The translations under genes and the position numbers were made by a program. This document shows, in pieces, positions 24,247 through 35,758 of a stretch of DNA of 64,000 bases. A model generated the notes under the pieces. It did not search any database, was not told the DNA's origin, and saw only the letters and a list, made by a program, of their open reading frames with translations. The stretch comes from Ostrinia nubilalis (taxonomy: Eukaryota > Arthropoda > Insecta > Lepidoptera > Crambidae): the NCBI RefSeq assembly GCF_963855985.1, contig NC_087112.1, positions 7,504,501 through 7,568,500 on the forward strand, read 5' to 3'. Positions within the stretch are counted from its first letter, which is position 1. The number at the start of each line of letters is the position of its first letter.

Positions 24247-24386
24247 GAGGTGGAATTGTGTAAAGCAATCGTAATCATTTGACAATTCATAACGTACGAC
24301 AAAGTCAGTGAAACAAAGCGTTTGACAGAATAATCGTACGTTATGAACTGTCAAATGATAACGATTGCTTTACACAATTCCACCTC
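24247..24386. mobile_element. Small hairpin element
   Basis: 140 bp, arms of about 52 bp: GAGGTGGAATTGTGTAAAGC to ATAACGTACG, then a short loop and the complement. Confidence 0.68.
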
Positions 24387-26949
24387 AGATGTAGTTCACG
24401 TGTATATTTACTAAACTGATTAAAAATTGAAACTATCTATCGGCGATATACATAGTGTATAATATTAGGCTACATGGCACGTTGATCGCACAAACGTCAC
24501 CCGCTCTACGTTCGACACATTTCAAAGCTAGCAACACCGAGTACAGTGCCACAAACTTAAATACGACGCCAAAGCAAAGTAAATTCTATGCAGATGTGTA
24601 TAAAATTTTGATTTTGTTTTGGCGAATTTTACGCAATGTTACGCAAAACGCTGTTGTCTCTCAATATAATAATTTATACCATCATTAGAGAAATCCTCTT
24701 GTCTTTTGTGCCGATTCATTCAATGATATGGTAAAACTATTTAAAGTTTTTGTAGGATGCAACATTGACTTCTTAAACATTTATGTAATCATACTTTTGT
24801 GTATTCTTTTTTTGGTGATTAAAGGATATTCCACGACCTCAAATTAATCATAATAATTAAGTTTTGCGAAATTAACCCAAGTTTGTAGCACTGTAGAACA
24901 AGCTGGAGGTTTACTCCGAAAAACGATAAACGATATATATCGTAACAATAATCGATACGATAACTATAACGAACATTTAAAGAGGTAACAATCCGACGCA
25001 CTGTCGTTTGATTATATCGACATCGTTTATAGAGTAGACCCCCCAGAGTGGATAGCGAAAAATAACTGCAGACTTTAGTGGATTTGAATCCCGTGTTTTT
25101 CTAACGATTTACAAGGAACACGTAGCTATGAATATAATAATAACTAACATTTAGCCTCGTCTTGCTAGATAAAAAAAGATGGCAACACCAAGCTATCCAC
25201 TCGTGCTATGTCATTATCAATCAATATCTGAGGACTTGACAACAATATTGAACTACTACTATTTTTGATGAAAATGGACAGAAAAATCTAGTGGCGCTCA
25301 TTCACTGGGGCTATTTACGTGTAATGTTACCGTATAACGTTCTTTTTGAGCTTAATGTCTTAACCTTTCGCTAGAATACTATCTTGAGCCTCATGAAAAT
25401 GCTTTCGGTGAATGAGCACCTTAAAAATAGCCGGAGAAAAGAAGACAACGCTCTATGAAACGCAAGACTTGTGTCTCTTTTACACCAAAACTTATTTTAA
25501 ACGCATTAACATAAGATTGAATCTAGATAAGCATTTAGGTACTTGTAATATGAACATGTTGTGTTTTAAATGTTACGCTCTTCTTCCAATATCTCTTTGT
25601 CGAAGTATGTATGTTAGGGTACAATTCTTTTAGAAAGTCTTTAAATTATACTTATGCCATGATGAATTAATAAAATGATACATTACACTACAAATCATTG
25701 TAAATGTTGCTATAACATAATAAATATTATTGAAGAAATAACATGTTCAAAAGAATTATACCCTTTTCTCAAACAAAGTCCATCTTCACTTAATTGACAC
25801 ACCACTAACAGCAGTCTTCACATTTATATTAATTACAATACAATACAATACGCTAAATTACATTGTTATAATAAAAAATACTGGACCATAAACTTGATTT
25901 AATAGGAATTACAAATAATGTCCGTATGACATTCGAAAATTTACCGTATTGGTATAAAGAATAGAACGCAATTTTGCGCTAATCAATAGAGTATACTTTC
26001 CAATGCGAATATAGACTAATCCGTCTTATCGACGGTATGATATATTACACACTTGTGTATATTTAAATTACAAAGAAAAACTCCACCATCGACCGAACAA
26101 CCTTCGCCTTACCATAGACAAAACATGGCTACGAAAAAAATATTAAAAATATATTCTATTCCTTGCCTATCGGAACACGTAAAGATACTATTGCACTGGG
26201 TCTATAACTGTGTGGAATACTACAATATGGCTTTTTGCTATTCTAAATTATAAATTGTTCGTACTGGTTTGCAGCGGTACCTTCGTGTATAAACTCACTG
26301 AATTTTCACCTTTGCTGGGACTTATTTCTTTTTACCACACAAAAAGATGCAGTTAAGAAAAAAATAACAAGCAGTATTTTCTCTGTAGCAATACACATTA
26401 ATCAAATCAGTCTTGAACAGTCAAAAATCTCGTACCAATTGAGAGACTTGACCACATACAATATTTCTTAACAAATACACTGTAAAACTCAACTATGAGT
26501 GCATTTCAGTAGTTAATATTATGCATAGATTTGCGCCAGGTGTAATGTAGTTTCACAAAATGAAAATCCAACGAATTTATACAGTACTGCTCGTCACTTG
26601 CGACAATCTACCATACCATAGAAAAAAATGCTAGAAAAATCCACATCTGCTGTCGTAAATATATGCACACAACCACATCTTATTTCATAAGAGACGAAGC
26701 CTTACACCAAATAATTTATAAATCCCGCTAATTTTATTGTTTTAATACATTTGAGCATTACAGATTGCCACATTATTGAAAATTACTGGTCTATAAAATA
26801 ATAAATGCTAGTCACGTACAAGCGTTGCCAACAATACGAAAGGCTTGCACTTAACTGTGTTTACTTCACGTTGGTAGGTGGTTTGGGATGTTCACAACGA
26901 ATTATGTATCATAATAAGCTTGAAAAGTCATATACATTAAATATACATT

Positions 26950-27587
26950 GAGTATTGGACACCACTCTGCGCGTCAACTTGACGGATGGCCGTGCGTGAA
27001 ATTCCCGCACGAATTCACGTCGTGCGCGTCACTTTGACGCATTTCGTCGCGGGTGAGTCAATACCTACTGTCCTACTTTGAGGGCGACAACTAAAACCGC
27101 TCGCGTGTGCACGCGTCTGAGTATTCATTCAATTCGGATACAACCTGTGTATTACCGTGACACTTGGTGAGATGCGCTGGAGTACCTGGAATAAGCAGTT
27201 TCAATTGGTGAATTGTTTTAAAATAGTAAATTAAATAAACTAACTTAGACATTGGATACATTGAGCAAATCATCGCGACATTATGCTTTGCAGACCGTAA
27301 GTAAGAAGTAACCCCTAAGTAAATAAGAAGATACGTAGAGCTAAAGTAACCTACATAGCCCGCACATTTACCAGACTGAAGTAGCAGTAGGCGGGGCATG
27401 TAGAACTCACGACGCGGTCATTGGCGGGCCATAATACAGCACCCGGGTCATGAGCGGGCAGGAACTAGGCGCCCGAGTCCTTAGCGGAAGGAACTAGGCG
27501 CCCGGGTCATTGGAGGGTCGGAACTCGGAACTCGGCACCCGGGTCGCTGGTTATAGTAACTAACAGAAGTTTAGACTGAAAATAGTT
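26950..27587 (-). other. Region expected to hold the 3' coding exon; unresolved
   Basis: The last recognised exon leaves in phase 2. Two acceptor-like sites lie downstream: CTGCTACTTCAG with the exon starting at about 27375, and CTTATTCCAG with the exon starting at 27185. In phase they would add only about 9 and 11 residues before a stop. In another phase the second site reads on for about 32 residues to a stop at 27091. None of these resembles a known phosphatase C-terminus, so I do not call one. Confidence 0.35.
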
Positions 27588-28204
27588 TACCTGTGCTCTG
27601 GCGCGGCCAACAGTGTGCCGTAGTGCGCCAGCGCGCAGTACGACGCCAGCAGCGCAGGCAGCGCGTGCGGCGCGTGGCCGTCAGGTCGGAACTCGGCACT
27701 GCGGTCGCTGGCGGCAAGCTTATACAAACTAACAGTGGAGACTATGGAAAATAGTTTACCTGTGCTCCGGCGCGGCCAACAGTGTGCCGTAGTGCCCCAG
27801 CGCATAAATACGACTGGGTCAGTAACGGCTAGCGTGCAGAATTTCAGCAATGGAGACTAATGCCTTATTTAACATAGTTTACCTGTGCTCGGGCGCGGCC
27901 AACAGCGTGCCGTAGTGCGCCAGCGCGCAGTACGACGCCAGCAGCGCAGGCAGCGCGTGCGGCGCGTGGCCGGCAGATCCGAACTCGGCACTCGGGTCGC
28001 TCGCTGTAGAAACTAACAGAAGTTTAGACTGAAAATAGTTTACCTGTGCTCGGGCGCAGCCAGCAGTGTGCCGTAGTGCGCCAGCGCGCAGTACGACGCC
28101 AGCAGCGCAGGCAGCGCGTGCGGCACTTGGCCGGCTGGTCGGAACTCGGCATTCGGGTCGCTCGCTGTAGAAACTAACAGAAGTTTAGACTGAAAATAGT
28201 TTAC
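27588..28204 (-). repeat. Four partial copies of the last recognised D2 exon
   Basis: Units end at donors near 28044, 27883, 27759 and 27590, each CACAG|GTAAAC or a close variant. Two copies (28044-28164 and 27883-28003, 121 bp each) have an internal deletion. Each is preceded by a good acceptor TTAGTTTCTACAG, so they look like complete mini-exons. The unit at 27759 is truncated. Further decayed fragments with CCCGGGTC motifs continue to about 27430. Confidence 0.87.
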
Positions 28205-28459
28205 CTGTGCTCGGGCGCGGCCAGCAGCGTGCCGTAGTGCGCCAGCGCGCAGTACGACGCCAGCAGCGCAGGCAGCGCGTGCGGCGCGTGGCCGGCGTGG
28301 CAGCGCGCGTGGGCGGCGAGCGCGGCGCACGTGTAGAGCGAGGCGGCGCGGTCGCTGGCGGGTCGGAACTCGGCGCCCGGGTCGTTGGCGGTCGGGTCGC
28401 GGGCGCCGCCGCACGCTGCGCTGAGCGTGCAGAAGCTTAGGGCTTTGCTGCCGCCGTAT
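28205..28459 (-). CDS. Ptp99A: Receptor tyrosine phosphatase exon: D2 pseudo-active site and end
   Basis: 255 bp, phase 2 to 2, residues about 1487-1571. It completes VVVVDKYGGSKALSFC. Against VHCSAGVGRTG, the Cys is Asp and the Arg is Lys, so D2 cannot hydrolyse phosphotyrosine. An Ala/His-rich segment of high GC follows (YTCAALAAHARC, LLASYCALAHYGTLL), less similar to known D2 ends. Acceptor ACTTTGCAG, donor GTAAAC. The exon that should follow in phase 2 is not certain. Confidence 0.87.
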
Positions 28460-28963
28460 CTGCAAAGTAAACATACGTATTAATCTTCGCCCTAAACGTC
28501 CCTTGCTTTACTAGCTAATTTAATTCTTAGCAGGTGTGTTACTGAAGCCACAAACCAAGTAGTGCAAGTTTGATTTATTTTATTTTTATTTTATTTATTT
28601 GGAAAACAAAACATATTACATTCTTTACATGGTTTAAACAATACTTAAATGTAGATATAGACTAAAATGTGACCCTAAATATGTTTTCACAGATTCGTTA
28701 TACATGCATTAGGTACGAAAAGAATAAATAGTTAGATGATTAGTTAGGAACATAAGAATGTGCGTAACGGGTGGAACGTGATCAGCGTGACCTTATCTCA
28801 AAGTTATTGGGAACCGCCACGCCGCCAGACGCAGTACATTTTTAATTATTTTGAGTTAAAATTAAAATGTCAATAAAAATGAGTAGGTAGCCATTTCCGT
28901 GAAAAAAATACATAAAATTGAAGTTTTTAAGTGAAACAATAGATAATAAAAAAATACACTTAC

Positions 28964-29856
28964 TTATCAACAACGACGACAGGACCGTTCTTGTACTCCA
29001 TCTGGCAACCAGCGACGAACTCGATAAGCCCAAATGAGTCTTTATAAGGCTGTATGAGCCTGTCCACCGCCGCCTCCCTCTCAGAATCACTCGCGGCCTC
29101 TTTCACAGCCCTCACGAACTCATTCTCATCAGGGTTCCCCGCCTTATACTCCGTGGTATCCCCATCTAACCACCCACTGCACTTGATAAACTTAACACTG
29201 AGTTGGTAGTCGTCTTGCAACGAGTGCACACTGACGTTTGTGACCTCGATCACGCGATCCGAAGGTATGCTGTCAGGAACTCGGTCCACTTTCTCGAACA
29301 TGTAACAGGGTCTCCGTAATTCGGCTTCTTCTTCGACAGTTAGAGCGGGGGCTACGGGCGGGGGAGGAGGGGCTACATCGGGGGGCGAGCCGCAAGCCCG
29401 GGACCCCCAATCGGGAAACTTGAATTTCGTGGGCGAACTCAACTTGAAGTTTTTGAGCGACATTTTCGACGGACTTCTCGGCGATTTGGGGCCGTTTTTC
29501 TTCGTTTCCGACAGCGAGGAGAATAGGTCCCCGTTGGCTATGGATTTCCGCGCAGATAGGTCCCTGTTTCCGCTGCTGAGGCGTTCCAGTCTCAGTTCGG
29601 TTCTGTCGAATCTGTACGCGGGTTCGGCGTCGTTGACTGGCGAGCCGTTTTCTGGTATGAGCCTCTCATCGTCCGCACAATCGCTGCTCTCCTGCCTCCT
29701 ATATCCGTTAGTCTCTGGTTCCACCGGGGTCTCTACCGGCGTTTTTCTTTCCAACTTACGGTACGCCACATAGATGTCCTTAGACACGAAACTAGCTCTG
29801 AAGTTGGCCACAAAGAGTTCTTTTTCTTCTTCCGTTGGCCAGAAAACTTCGCATTC
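28964..29856 (-). CDS. Ptp99A: Receptor tyrosine phosphatase exon: D2 with long insertion
   Basis: 893 bp, phase 0 to 2, residues about 1190-1486. It opens ECEVFWPTEEE (D2 counterpart of KCDMYWP). A Ser/Pro/Glu-rich insertion of about 150 residues follows (LERKTPVETPVEPETNG, a PPPPPVAP run). D2 then resumes with RVIEVTNVSV and KFIKCSGWLDG, where WLD replaces the WPD loop. It ends GPVVVVD+K, the beginning of the pseudo-P-loop. Acceptor CCTTTACAG, donor GTAAGT. D2 domains of this class are regulatory rather than catalytic. Confidence 0.92.
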
Positions 29857-30140
29857 CTGTAAAGGAAAGGGATATTAAAATTTACGTGATACGTGAGATT
29901 AAAAATGTTGCTTGCGGGATATATTTGATTTTGTTATCTAACCATACACAACGAACAATCGACATCATATTATTTTTATTGTCCATGGAATGTCATATAA
30001 TCTCCACTCCACACCCTCTTCGACTAACGAGAGAAAAATTGATGATTTGGCCTGTAGGCCAAGGAGTGTACTCCCCAGCCGGTCAAACAGGTTAGGGAGG
30101 CCTGATATTCGCATATTTCTCCCTGAACAACCCAACTCCT

Positions 30141-31369
30141 GTGACTCACCGGGTCATTCTCCGTGTCCGACAGCGTCAGCACCAGTTGAGCCGTGTGGTC
30201 CCACAGCAGCCGCCATAGATCCGGCACTGCCGCGGCGGTGGGGTGTTGAGCCAGACTGACTATGAGCTGGTCCTATCGCTGACTCACCGGGTCATTCGTG
30301 TCCGACAGCGTCAGCACCAGTTGAGCCGTGTGGTCCCACAGCAGCCGCCAGAGATCCGGCACTGCCGCGGCGGTGGGGTGTTGAGCCAGACTGACTATGA
30401 GCTGGTCCTATCGCTGACTCACCGGGTCATTCGTGTCCGACAGCGTCAGCACCAGTTGAGCCGTGTGGTCCCACAGCAGCCGCCAGAGATCCGGCACTGC
30501 CGCGGCGGTGGGGTGTTGAGCCAGACTGACGATGAGCTGGTCCTATCGCTGACTCACCGGGTCATTCGTTTCCGACAGCGTCAGCACCAGTTGAGCCGTG
30601 TGGTCCCACAGCAGCCGCCAGAGATCCGGCACTGCCGCGGCGGTGGGGTGTTGAGCCAGACTGACGATGAGCTGATCCTATTGCTGACTCACCGGGTCAT
30701 CCGTGTCCGACAGCGTCAGCACCAGTTGAGCCGTGTGGTCCCACAGCAGCCGCCATAGATCCGGCACTGCCGCGGCGGTGGGGTGTTGAGCCAGACTGAC
30801 GATGAGCTGGTCCTATTGCTGACTCACCGGGTCATTCTCCGTGTCCGACAGCGTCAGCACCAGTTGAGCCGTGTGGTCCCACAGCAGCCGCCAGAGATCC
30901 GGCACTGCCGCGGCGGTGGGGTGTTGGGCCGACTGACTATGAGCTGGTCCTATCGCTGACTCACCGGGTCATTCGTGTCCGACAGCGTCAGCACCAGTTG
31001 AGCCGTGTGGTCCCACAGCAGCCGCCAGAGATCCGGCACTGCCGCGGCGGTGGGGTGTTGAGCCAGACTGACGATGAGCTGGTCCTATCGCTGACTCACC
31101 GGGTCATTCGTTTCCGACAGCGTCAGCACCAGTTGAGCCGTGTGGTCCCACAGCAGCCGCCAGAGATCCGGCACTGCCGCGGCGGTGGGGTGTTGAGCCA
31201 GACTGACGATGAGCTGATCCTATTGCTGACTCACCGGGTCATCCGTGTCCGACAGCGTCAGCACCAGTTGAGCCGTGTGGTCCCACAGCAGCCGCCATAG
31301 ATCCGGCACTGCCGCGGCGGTGGGGTGTTGAGCCAGACTGACGATGAGCTGGTCCTATTGCTGACTCAC
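30141..31369 (-). repeat. Nine-unit 135-bp array from the D2 EYVNASW exon
   Basis: Exon ends with GTGAGT donors recur at 31235, 31100, 30965, 30828, 30693, 30558, 30423, 30288 and 30150, besides the true one at 31370. Spacing is 135 bp except two of 137-138. Each unit holds the last ~100 bp of the exon (AQHPTAAAVPDLWRLLWDH..NDP) plus ~37 bp of intron. Small variants before the donor give the order A B B C D A B C D A from 30150 to 31370. The B-C-D-A block of about 542 bp is therefore itself duplicated. The opposite-strand reading is open throughout only because 135 is a multiple of 3. Confidence 0.95.
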
Positions 31370-31533
31370 CGGGTCATTCTCCGTGTCCGACAGCGTGAGC
31401 ACCAGTTGAGCCGTGTGGTCCCACAGCAGCCGCCAGAGATCCGGCACTGCCGCGGCGGTGGGATGCTGAGCCACTGCGTACTCCCGCGTCCGTCGCCGGC
31501 CACACACCCACGATGCGTTGACGTATTCACTAC
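31370..31533 (-). CDS. Ptp99A: Receptor tyrosine phosphatase exon: D2, EYVNASW
   Basis: 164 bp, phase 1 to 0, residues about 1135-1189. GSEYVNASWVCG, AVAQHPT and LWRLLWDH are degenerate versions of the D1 motifs YINANYIDG, IATQGP and FWRMIWE. This is as expected for a non-catalytic D2. Acceptor CCCAACTAG, donor GTGAGT. Nine tandem copies of the 3' part lie downstream. Confidence 0.9.
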
Positions 31534-31915
31534 CTAGTTGGGTAAACACAAAGAGAAATAGAATTAGCGGTTGACACTATTACACTATTATACAAAAGTA
31601 TTATTTTTGTGAAGAAATAAAAATAACAGAAGCCTTTAAATGTGACACTAGGGCGAATTTAATTTAAAACGCATTGTAAGGATAGTTATAAAAAAAACTT
31701 CAGATCACGACAATTTACTCAGTACAGTATTTTACTCGGTTCACTCACTCATGTAAGTTCAGTTACTCACTCATTCGTTCGCTTTATTGTGAAGGTTTTC
31801 ACATTGAACTTGAAATATTAAGTCACTTTGAACTTGTTTTTGCCATGGACATGACATAGTTAAAACTATAAACCACCACCTTAAACCACTTCTTCCTAAT
31901 TTTAACCTAACTAAC

Positions 31916-32048
31916 CTTCGACTCCCGGTTTGGGTACAAGCATGACCCGAGCGGCGTCAGAGGGCAATACTCCAGAAGGTCTGTTTTTGCTTGCGTTGTG
32001 GGCGGCGCGCGCGCAAACACTCGGCTCCACGCACGACCTTGTTATTAG
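31916..32048 (-). CDS. Ptp99A: Receptor tyrosine phosphatase exon: D2, NASKNR
   Basis: 133 bp, phase 0 to 1, residues about 1091-1134. It encodes HNASKNRPSGVLPSDAARV, matching the D2 stretch of the PTPRG/PTPRZ/Ptp99A group (..NKxKNRxSxxxPxxxxRV). Acceptor with a good T-tract (TTTTTTAATCCACAG), donor GTTAGT. Found by phase and motif; the exon is short and easy to miss. Confidence 0.85.
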
Positions 32049-32495
32049 CTGTGGATTAAAAAATGTATAAATACTAACACTAGCCTGGAAGAGTTAACGG
32101 GGATATTCGTAATTTATTAAATTGTAGGCAGGTGGTCATTTTAAAAAAAATCTTAACTCTGGACTAAGAAAGTCCTTAGAATACCTACGCTGCCAAAATC
32201 TTGTTCAGTTTCTGGGCACAGATTCAAAACCAGAACTTTCAACAAACCTGAATAATTACACACCGATCTAGGTACGGGACTAATCCCACCTCTCGTTTCC
32301 ACCAAGTCACTGTAACTTCTGTCAGCTACGCCAAAATCTTAGGCGTCAATGAAACCTAATCAATAGGCAAAAGGAAAAGGATTGACTGGTAGTGAAATAG
32401 TTATGTGAAAAAAAACATACATACAGCCGAACATATAACCTCCTCTTTTTTTGAAGTCGGTTAAAAAAACCTATTAATAGCCATATGAAACGTAC

Positions 32496-32607
32496 CAGGA
32501 ATTGTTTCTCCAGCAAGTTGACGGGCGGCGGGCCCTGATACGTGTGATGTCTGTTTGCGAGCGAGCGCATTCGCTCTAGAAGTGCGTAGTTTTCGGCGCG
32601 ATTCACC
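32496..32607 (-). CDS. Ptp99A: Receptor tyrosine phosphatase exon: linker to D2
   Basis: 112 bp, phase 2 to 0, residues about 1054-1090. ENYALLERMRSLANRHHTYQ, then NLLEKQFL, the usual helix at the start of D2. Acceptor GTTTGCAG, donor GTACGT. Confidence 0.85.
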
Positions 32608-32939
32608 CTGCAAACAACGATTTTAATAATGTAATAACACATCTGGTGGTAGCCAATAGAAATGATAAAATTGTCTGAAATCTTCTTCATCTTTTGGCCT
32701 TACGTAAACTCTAGATTATTGCTATAATTAAATAATCATTTCGACTTAAAAATTACGTAAAGAATAGAAACATACGGCAGTTACATAACAATTTCCTTAT
32801 TACATAAGGAAAATGTAGCAACGTTATGTGTTAATATTCTGTTCAAATAGTACAGTACAAGTAAATTTTGTATTTCTCTTGTAAGTATGTAATTATTTTA
32901 GAGAAATAAATGTCTTAAATTAAACCATTAATCACTCAC

Positions 32940-33557
32940 CTCCTAATTTCCTCTTTCTCCTCTTCATTCATGTTATTATACGCCATCATCTTCTTACTAT
33001 AAGTATCCGTGGACCGCGGCGCCAAATCGTACACTCCCTCCGTTTCCTCCCCATTCACGAGAACCTCTTTCGTCTCCCCCTCCCCCTCCTCTGTTACATC
33101 CCCCATAGACCCCTCCGACTTGCTCTGATCCTCATCCAAGTCTATCCTGCTCGACACCTGACTCCCATTCTCAATGACATCCTGCTCGCTACACTCCGCT
33201 TGATTAGACTTGATGCTTGACGTATCGCCGTTCTCAACACCGTTCGTCAGATCGTTCATGCTCTGTTTCTTGTTAGAATTGAGGTCCAAAACGGCGAGTT
33301 CCTCCTCGGATATGGGCTCTAAGAGTTTGACTAGATATTCCCTCGCTTTGGGGAACTCGACTTCTGTGTTTCCTGAACGCACGTGTTCTAGTAAAGCGTC
33401 GTGGACGAAGACGTATTGCTCCTCGGTTTGCACGAGGTGGTTCCGTTGCGTTCGCGCGCGGCAGAGGAAGCCGAGAGGGGATAGGGTACCAGTGAGCTTC
33501 AGCTGATTCAGCTGAGCGTCGAGGACTATGTACGTGCCAGTGCGGCCGACGCCCGCG
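32940..33557 (-). CDS. Ptp99A: Receptor tyrosine phosphatase exon: D1 P-loop end, Q-loop, acidic D1-D2 linker
   Basis: 618 bp, phase 2 to 2, residues about 847-1053. It starts SAGVGRTGTYIVLDA, completing the P-loop with the conserved Arg. HLVQTEEQYVFVHDAL carries the catalytic-water Gln. D1 ends near residue 920. The remaining 120 or so residues are an acidic, Ser/Asn/Glu-rich linker (for example VTEEGEGETKEV, NEEEKEEIRR), probably disordered and longer than the usual linker. Acceptor CTACTTCCAG, donor GTGAGT. Confidence 0.95.
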
Positions 33558-34167
33558 CTGGAAGTAGAAAAAAAAAACATATTATTATTTATATTGGTTT
33601 ATGGAGTTAGAACATCCTATTTTAGACCTCGTCATCGCTCTTCCTCATCACGAGTAAAAGTACTTTTGGCGAGTCAATGTGCTTGTATTCTCCTACGATT
33701 TCAACTGTTATTTTCATAGAGTTATCGAGTATAACCTTCTTTATATTTCACTGAGGGCTCTAAGCTATGAAATATCTTTTGACATATCAGACTCGAGAGG
33801 CAATCTTTTATTTACAATTATCATCGGTTATCAATAGTAGCTTCAAGTTATTGACTATGACTGCAAGAGCGGTATGTTGATCACTAACTAATGCTCGAGT
33901 TGTCCGCTGTCACCACTCGACGTGGAAGTCGCACGGGTCCTTAGTGACTTCGTCTTCCCACCGGTACCTGGCTTACTTATCACCTAACTATCGATTCATT
34001 ATTTACCAGTATTGCATAAATTGCAATGAACTAGCACTAGCTGTCGACTGCTCTCGCGCAGTCCGCCTGTGCTCTTCATTCCACGTCGCGCGCGCTTGTG
34101 ACTTGAGCAGTTGATACCAACCGCTCCAGCTGTTAACAATGGCAGCTGGCAGCAGCTCGAGCTGTAC

Positions 34168-34245
34168 TAGGTGGACCGTCGATCTGGTAAAGGTCGCGGG
34201 AAGACCCTGGATGCGGGCAGCGCAGGACCGTTCATTGTGTCCATG
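34168..34245 (+). mobile_element. RTE-type LINE 3' scrap
   Basis: Reads WTVDLVKVAGRPWMRAAQDR, the recurring C-terminal segment of an RTE-like reverse transcriptase. Truncated on both sides; intronic. Confidence 0.6.
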
Positions 34246-34262
34246 GTTTAATTATTATTTAC

Positions 34263-34426
34263 CTGCAATGCACCAACACAGTGCCGGGGTCGGCGGCGGC
34301 GGCCCTGACAAAAGGTAAGACAGCTAGCGGGTGCCGCGGCGTGCCGTGGTCCGGCCACACCGTGTAGTGGTACTGCGCTATGGAGCGCCAGCCGCCGTCG
34401 CTTGATCCACTGCCGGTGTCGCTAGC
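34263..34426 (-). CDS. Ptp99A: Receptor tyrosine phosphatase exon: D1 WPD loop and catalytic Cys
   Basis: 164 bp, phase 0 to 2, residues about 793-846. YHYTVWPDHGTPRHPL is the WPD loop that provides the general acid Asp. The exon ends VLVHC plus two bases of Ser, so the nucleophilic cysteine of HCSAGVGRTG is present. Acceptor TTTCTGCAG, donor GTAAAT. With the next exon this makes D1 a predicted active phosphatase. Confidence 0.95.
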
Positions 34427-34446
34427 CTGCAGAAAAATGTGATGGT

Positions 34447-34777
34447 AAGAAAAACATATTTTTTTTTATTCATAACAAGGCAGGTATTTGACCACAATCG
34501 CACCTGATATTAAGTGGGATGCAGTCTAGGATGGTACATATCTACCCTGTAAGTGCTTATTCACTCTCGCCTTGAAGAGGCCCGGATTATAGTTTTCGGG
34601 AAAGACAGCAGCAGGCAACGAATTCCAGTTAGGCAATGTTAGGGTAAATCGAAACCAACCAATAAAGACATCTATCTTTATGATCCGTTGTCTTGGTAAA
34701 CGACAAACGCGGCAACGCGAATCGAAAATATCAAGCAGTCGATGAATATAATAGTGGCCTACGTAGTCGCGTGTCAT
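34447..34777 (-). mobile_element. LINE 3' end fragment
   Basis: The minus strand encodes a C-terminus of the non-LTR reverse transcriptase type: WNSLPAAVFPENYNPGLF and then FKARVNKHLQGRY. A T-rich tail on the plus strand follows the stop. Only the last ~80 codons remain. It lies in the intron between D1 exons 34263-34426 and 35759-35908. Confidence 0.72.
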
Positions 34778-35302
34778 GACATGTAATAAACGTCAAGTAT
34801 TGGTCGCATTACGTCCCATCGCTTCATATCACGTACAGTTGCTCATCTAGGACAACAGATTCGTAATTTTGCCCAAAGCCGAAGACATTTACAACGCCTA
34901 TTTACATTTAAATGCATTGAGTATCCGATTTGGAGCCATGTTGTTGAAAACGATTCGGAATCCGGATAGGCTAAACCTATGACGTCATCACCTACCAATA
35001 GGCTGGCAAGATCACGACTTCGATGTTTGTTTTAAGTGCTACTGTCCACGGCGCGTAGAGTACTAAACATTACATTGTTTATATGTAAACTGCAAGCAGG
35101 CGTACACCAAGCGTATAGCGACGAATACGCATCTAGTACGTTGCGGGCCGTGCAGTACCATTGAATCTTCTGTAAACGCCTGTCTGATAGACAATATTGA
35201 CGTTTTCCTTAATCCCATGTCATAGCGATGCCTTCTTTGACAAATATTAGAATTCTTTGACAGTTCATTTTTATTTGCAAAATCCTTCACTCGTTTACGT
35301 AC

Positions 35303-35758
35303 CTGGTCCGCCTCAGACGCGGCGAGTCGCACGCGCATGTGACGCACGGTGTAAGCTGCGCGCACGTCTTCGTGTAACAACGTCACGCGCACGCCGCCGT
35401 ATTCAGCCGAGCTGCCGCGACCGCTGCCCGGCCAGTACATGTCGCATTTCATACCTGGTCCGCCTCAGCCGCGGCGAGTCGCACGCGCATGTGACGCACG
35501 GTGTAAGCTGCGCGCACGTCTTCGTGTAACAACGTCACGCGCACGCCGCCATACTCAGCCGAGCTGCCGCGACCGCTGCCCGGCCAGTACATGTCGCATT
35601 TCATACCTGGTCCGCCTCAGCCGCGGCGAGTCGCACGCGCATGTGACGCACGGTGTAAGCTGCGCGCACGTCTTCGTGTAACAACGTCACGCGCACGCCG
35701 CCATACTCAGCCGAGCTGCCGCGACCGCTGCCCGGCCAGTACATGTCGCATTTCATAC
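35303..35758 (-). repeat. Three 152-bp tandem copies of the RKCDMYWP exon
   Basis: Units 35607-35758, 35455-35606 and 35303-35454 are head to tail and nearly identical. Each consists of the exon minus its first bases plus GTATG from the donor. Unit junctions read ..GACCAG|GTATG.., so each boundary is an AG|GT pair. Reading through the first junction gives CAG GTA TGA, an immediate stop, so it must be spliced. The acceptor-bearing unit (35759-35908) differs from the three at several sites, for example in TACTCTGCTGAACT. Confidence 0.93.

Larger units (their letters stand above)
19690..26950. other. AT-rich stretch without genes; possible 3' UTR in part
   Basis: About 7 kb, strongly AT-rich, with no convincing coding frame. 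It lacks the RTE scraps common elsewhere, and only three small inverted-repeat elements are seen (22757-23227, 23537-23800, 24247-24386). It lies just downstream of the phosphatase gene and could be a long 3' UTR, but that is inference from position only. Confidence 0.4.

Noticed and set aside
27091..27399. A 102-codon minus-strand gene
   Set aside because: No recognisable motif; only its last part might be a terminal exon and the phase does not fit.
30243..31300. Long plus-strand frames with repeated LTHRVIRVRQRQHQLS units, looking like a repeat protein
   Set aside because: They are the antisense of the 135-bp exon-donor array and stay open because the period is a multiple of three. No start context or independent coding signal.
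30141..31369. A CRISPR-like direct repeat array
   Set aside because: Units are exon plus intron fragments of the adjacent gene, with no short-repeat and unique-spacer pattern, in an insect genome.
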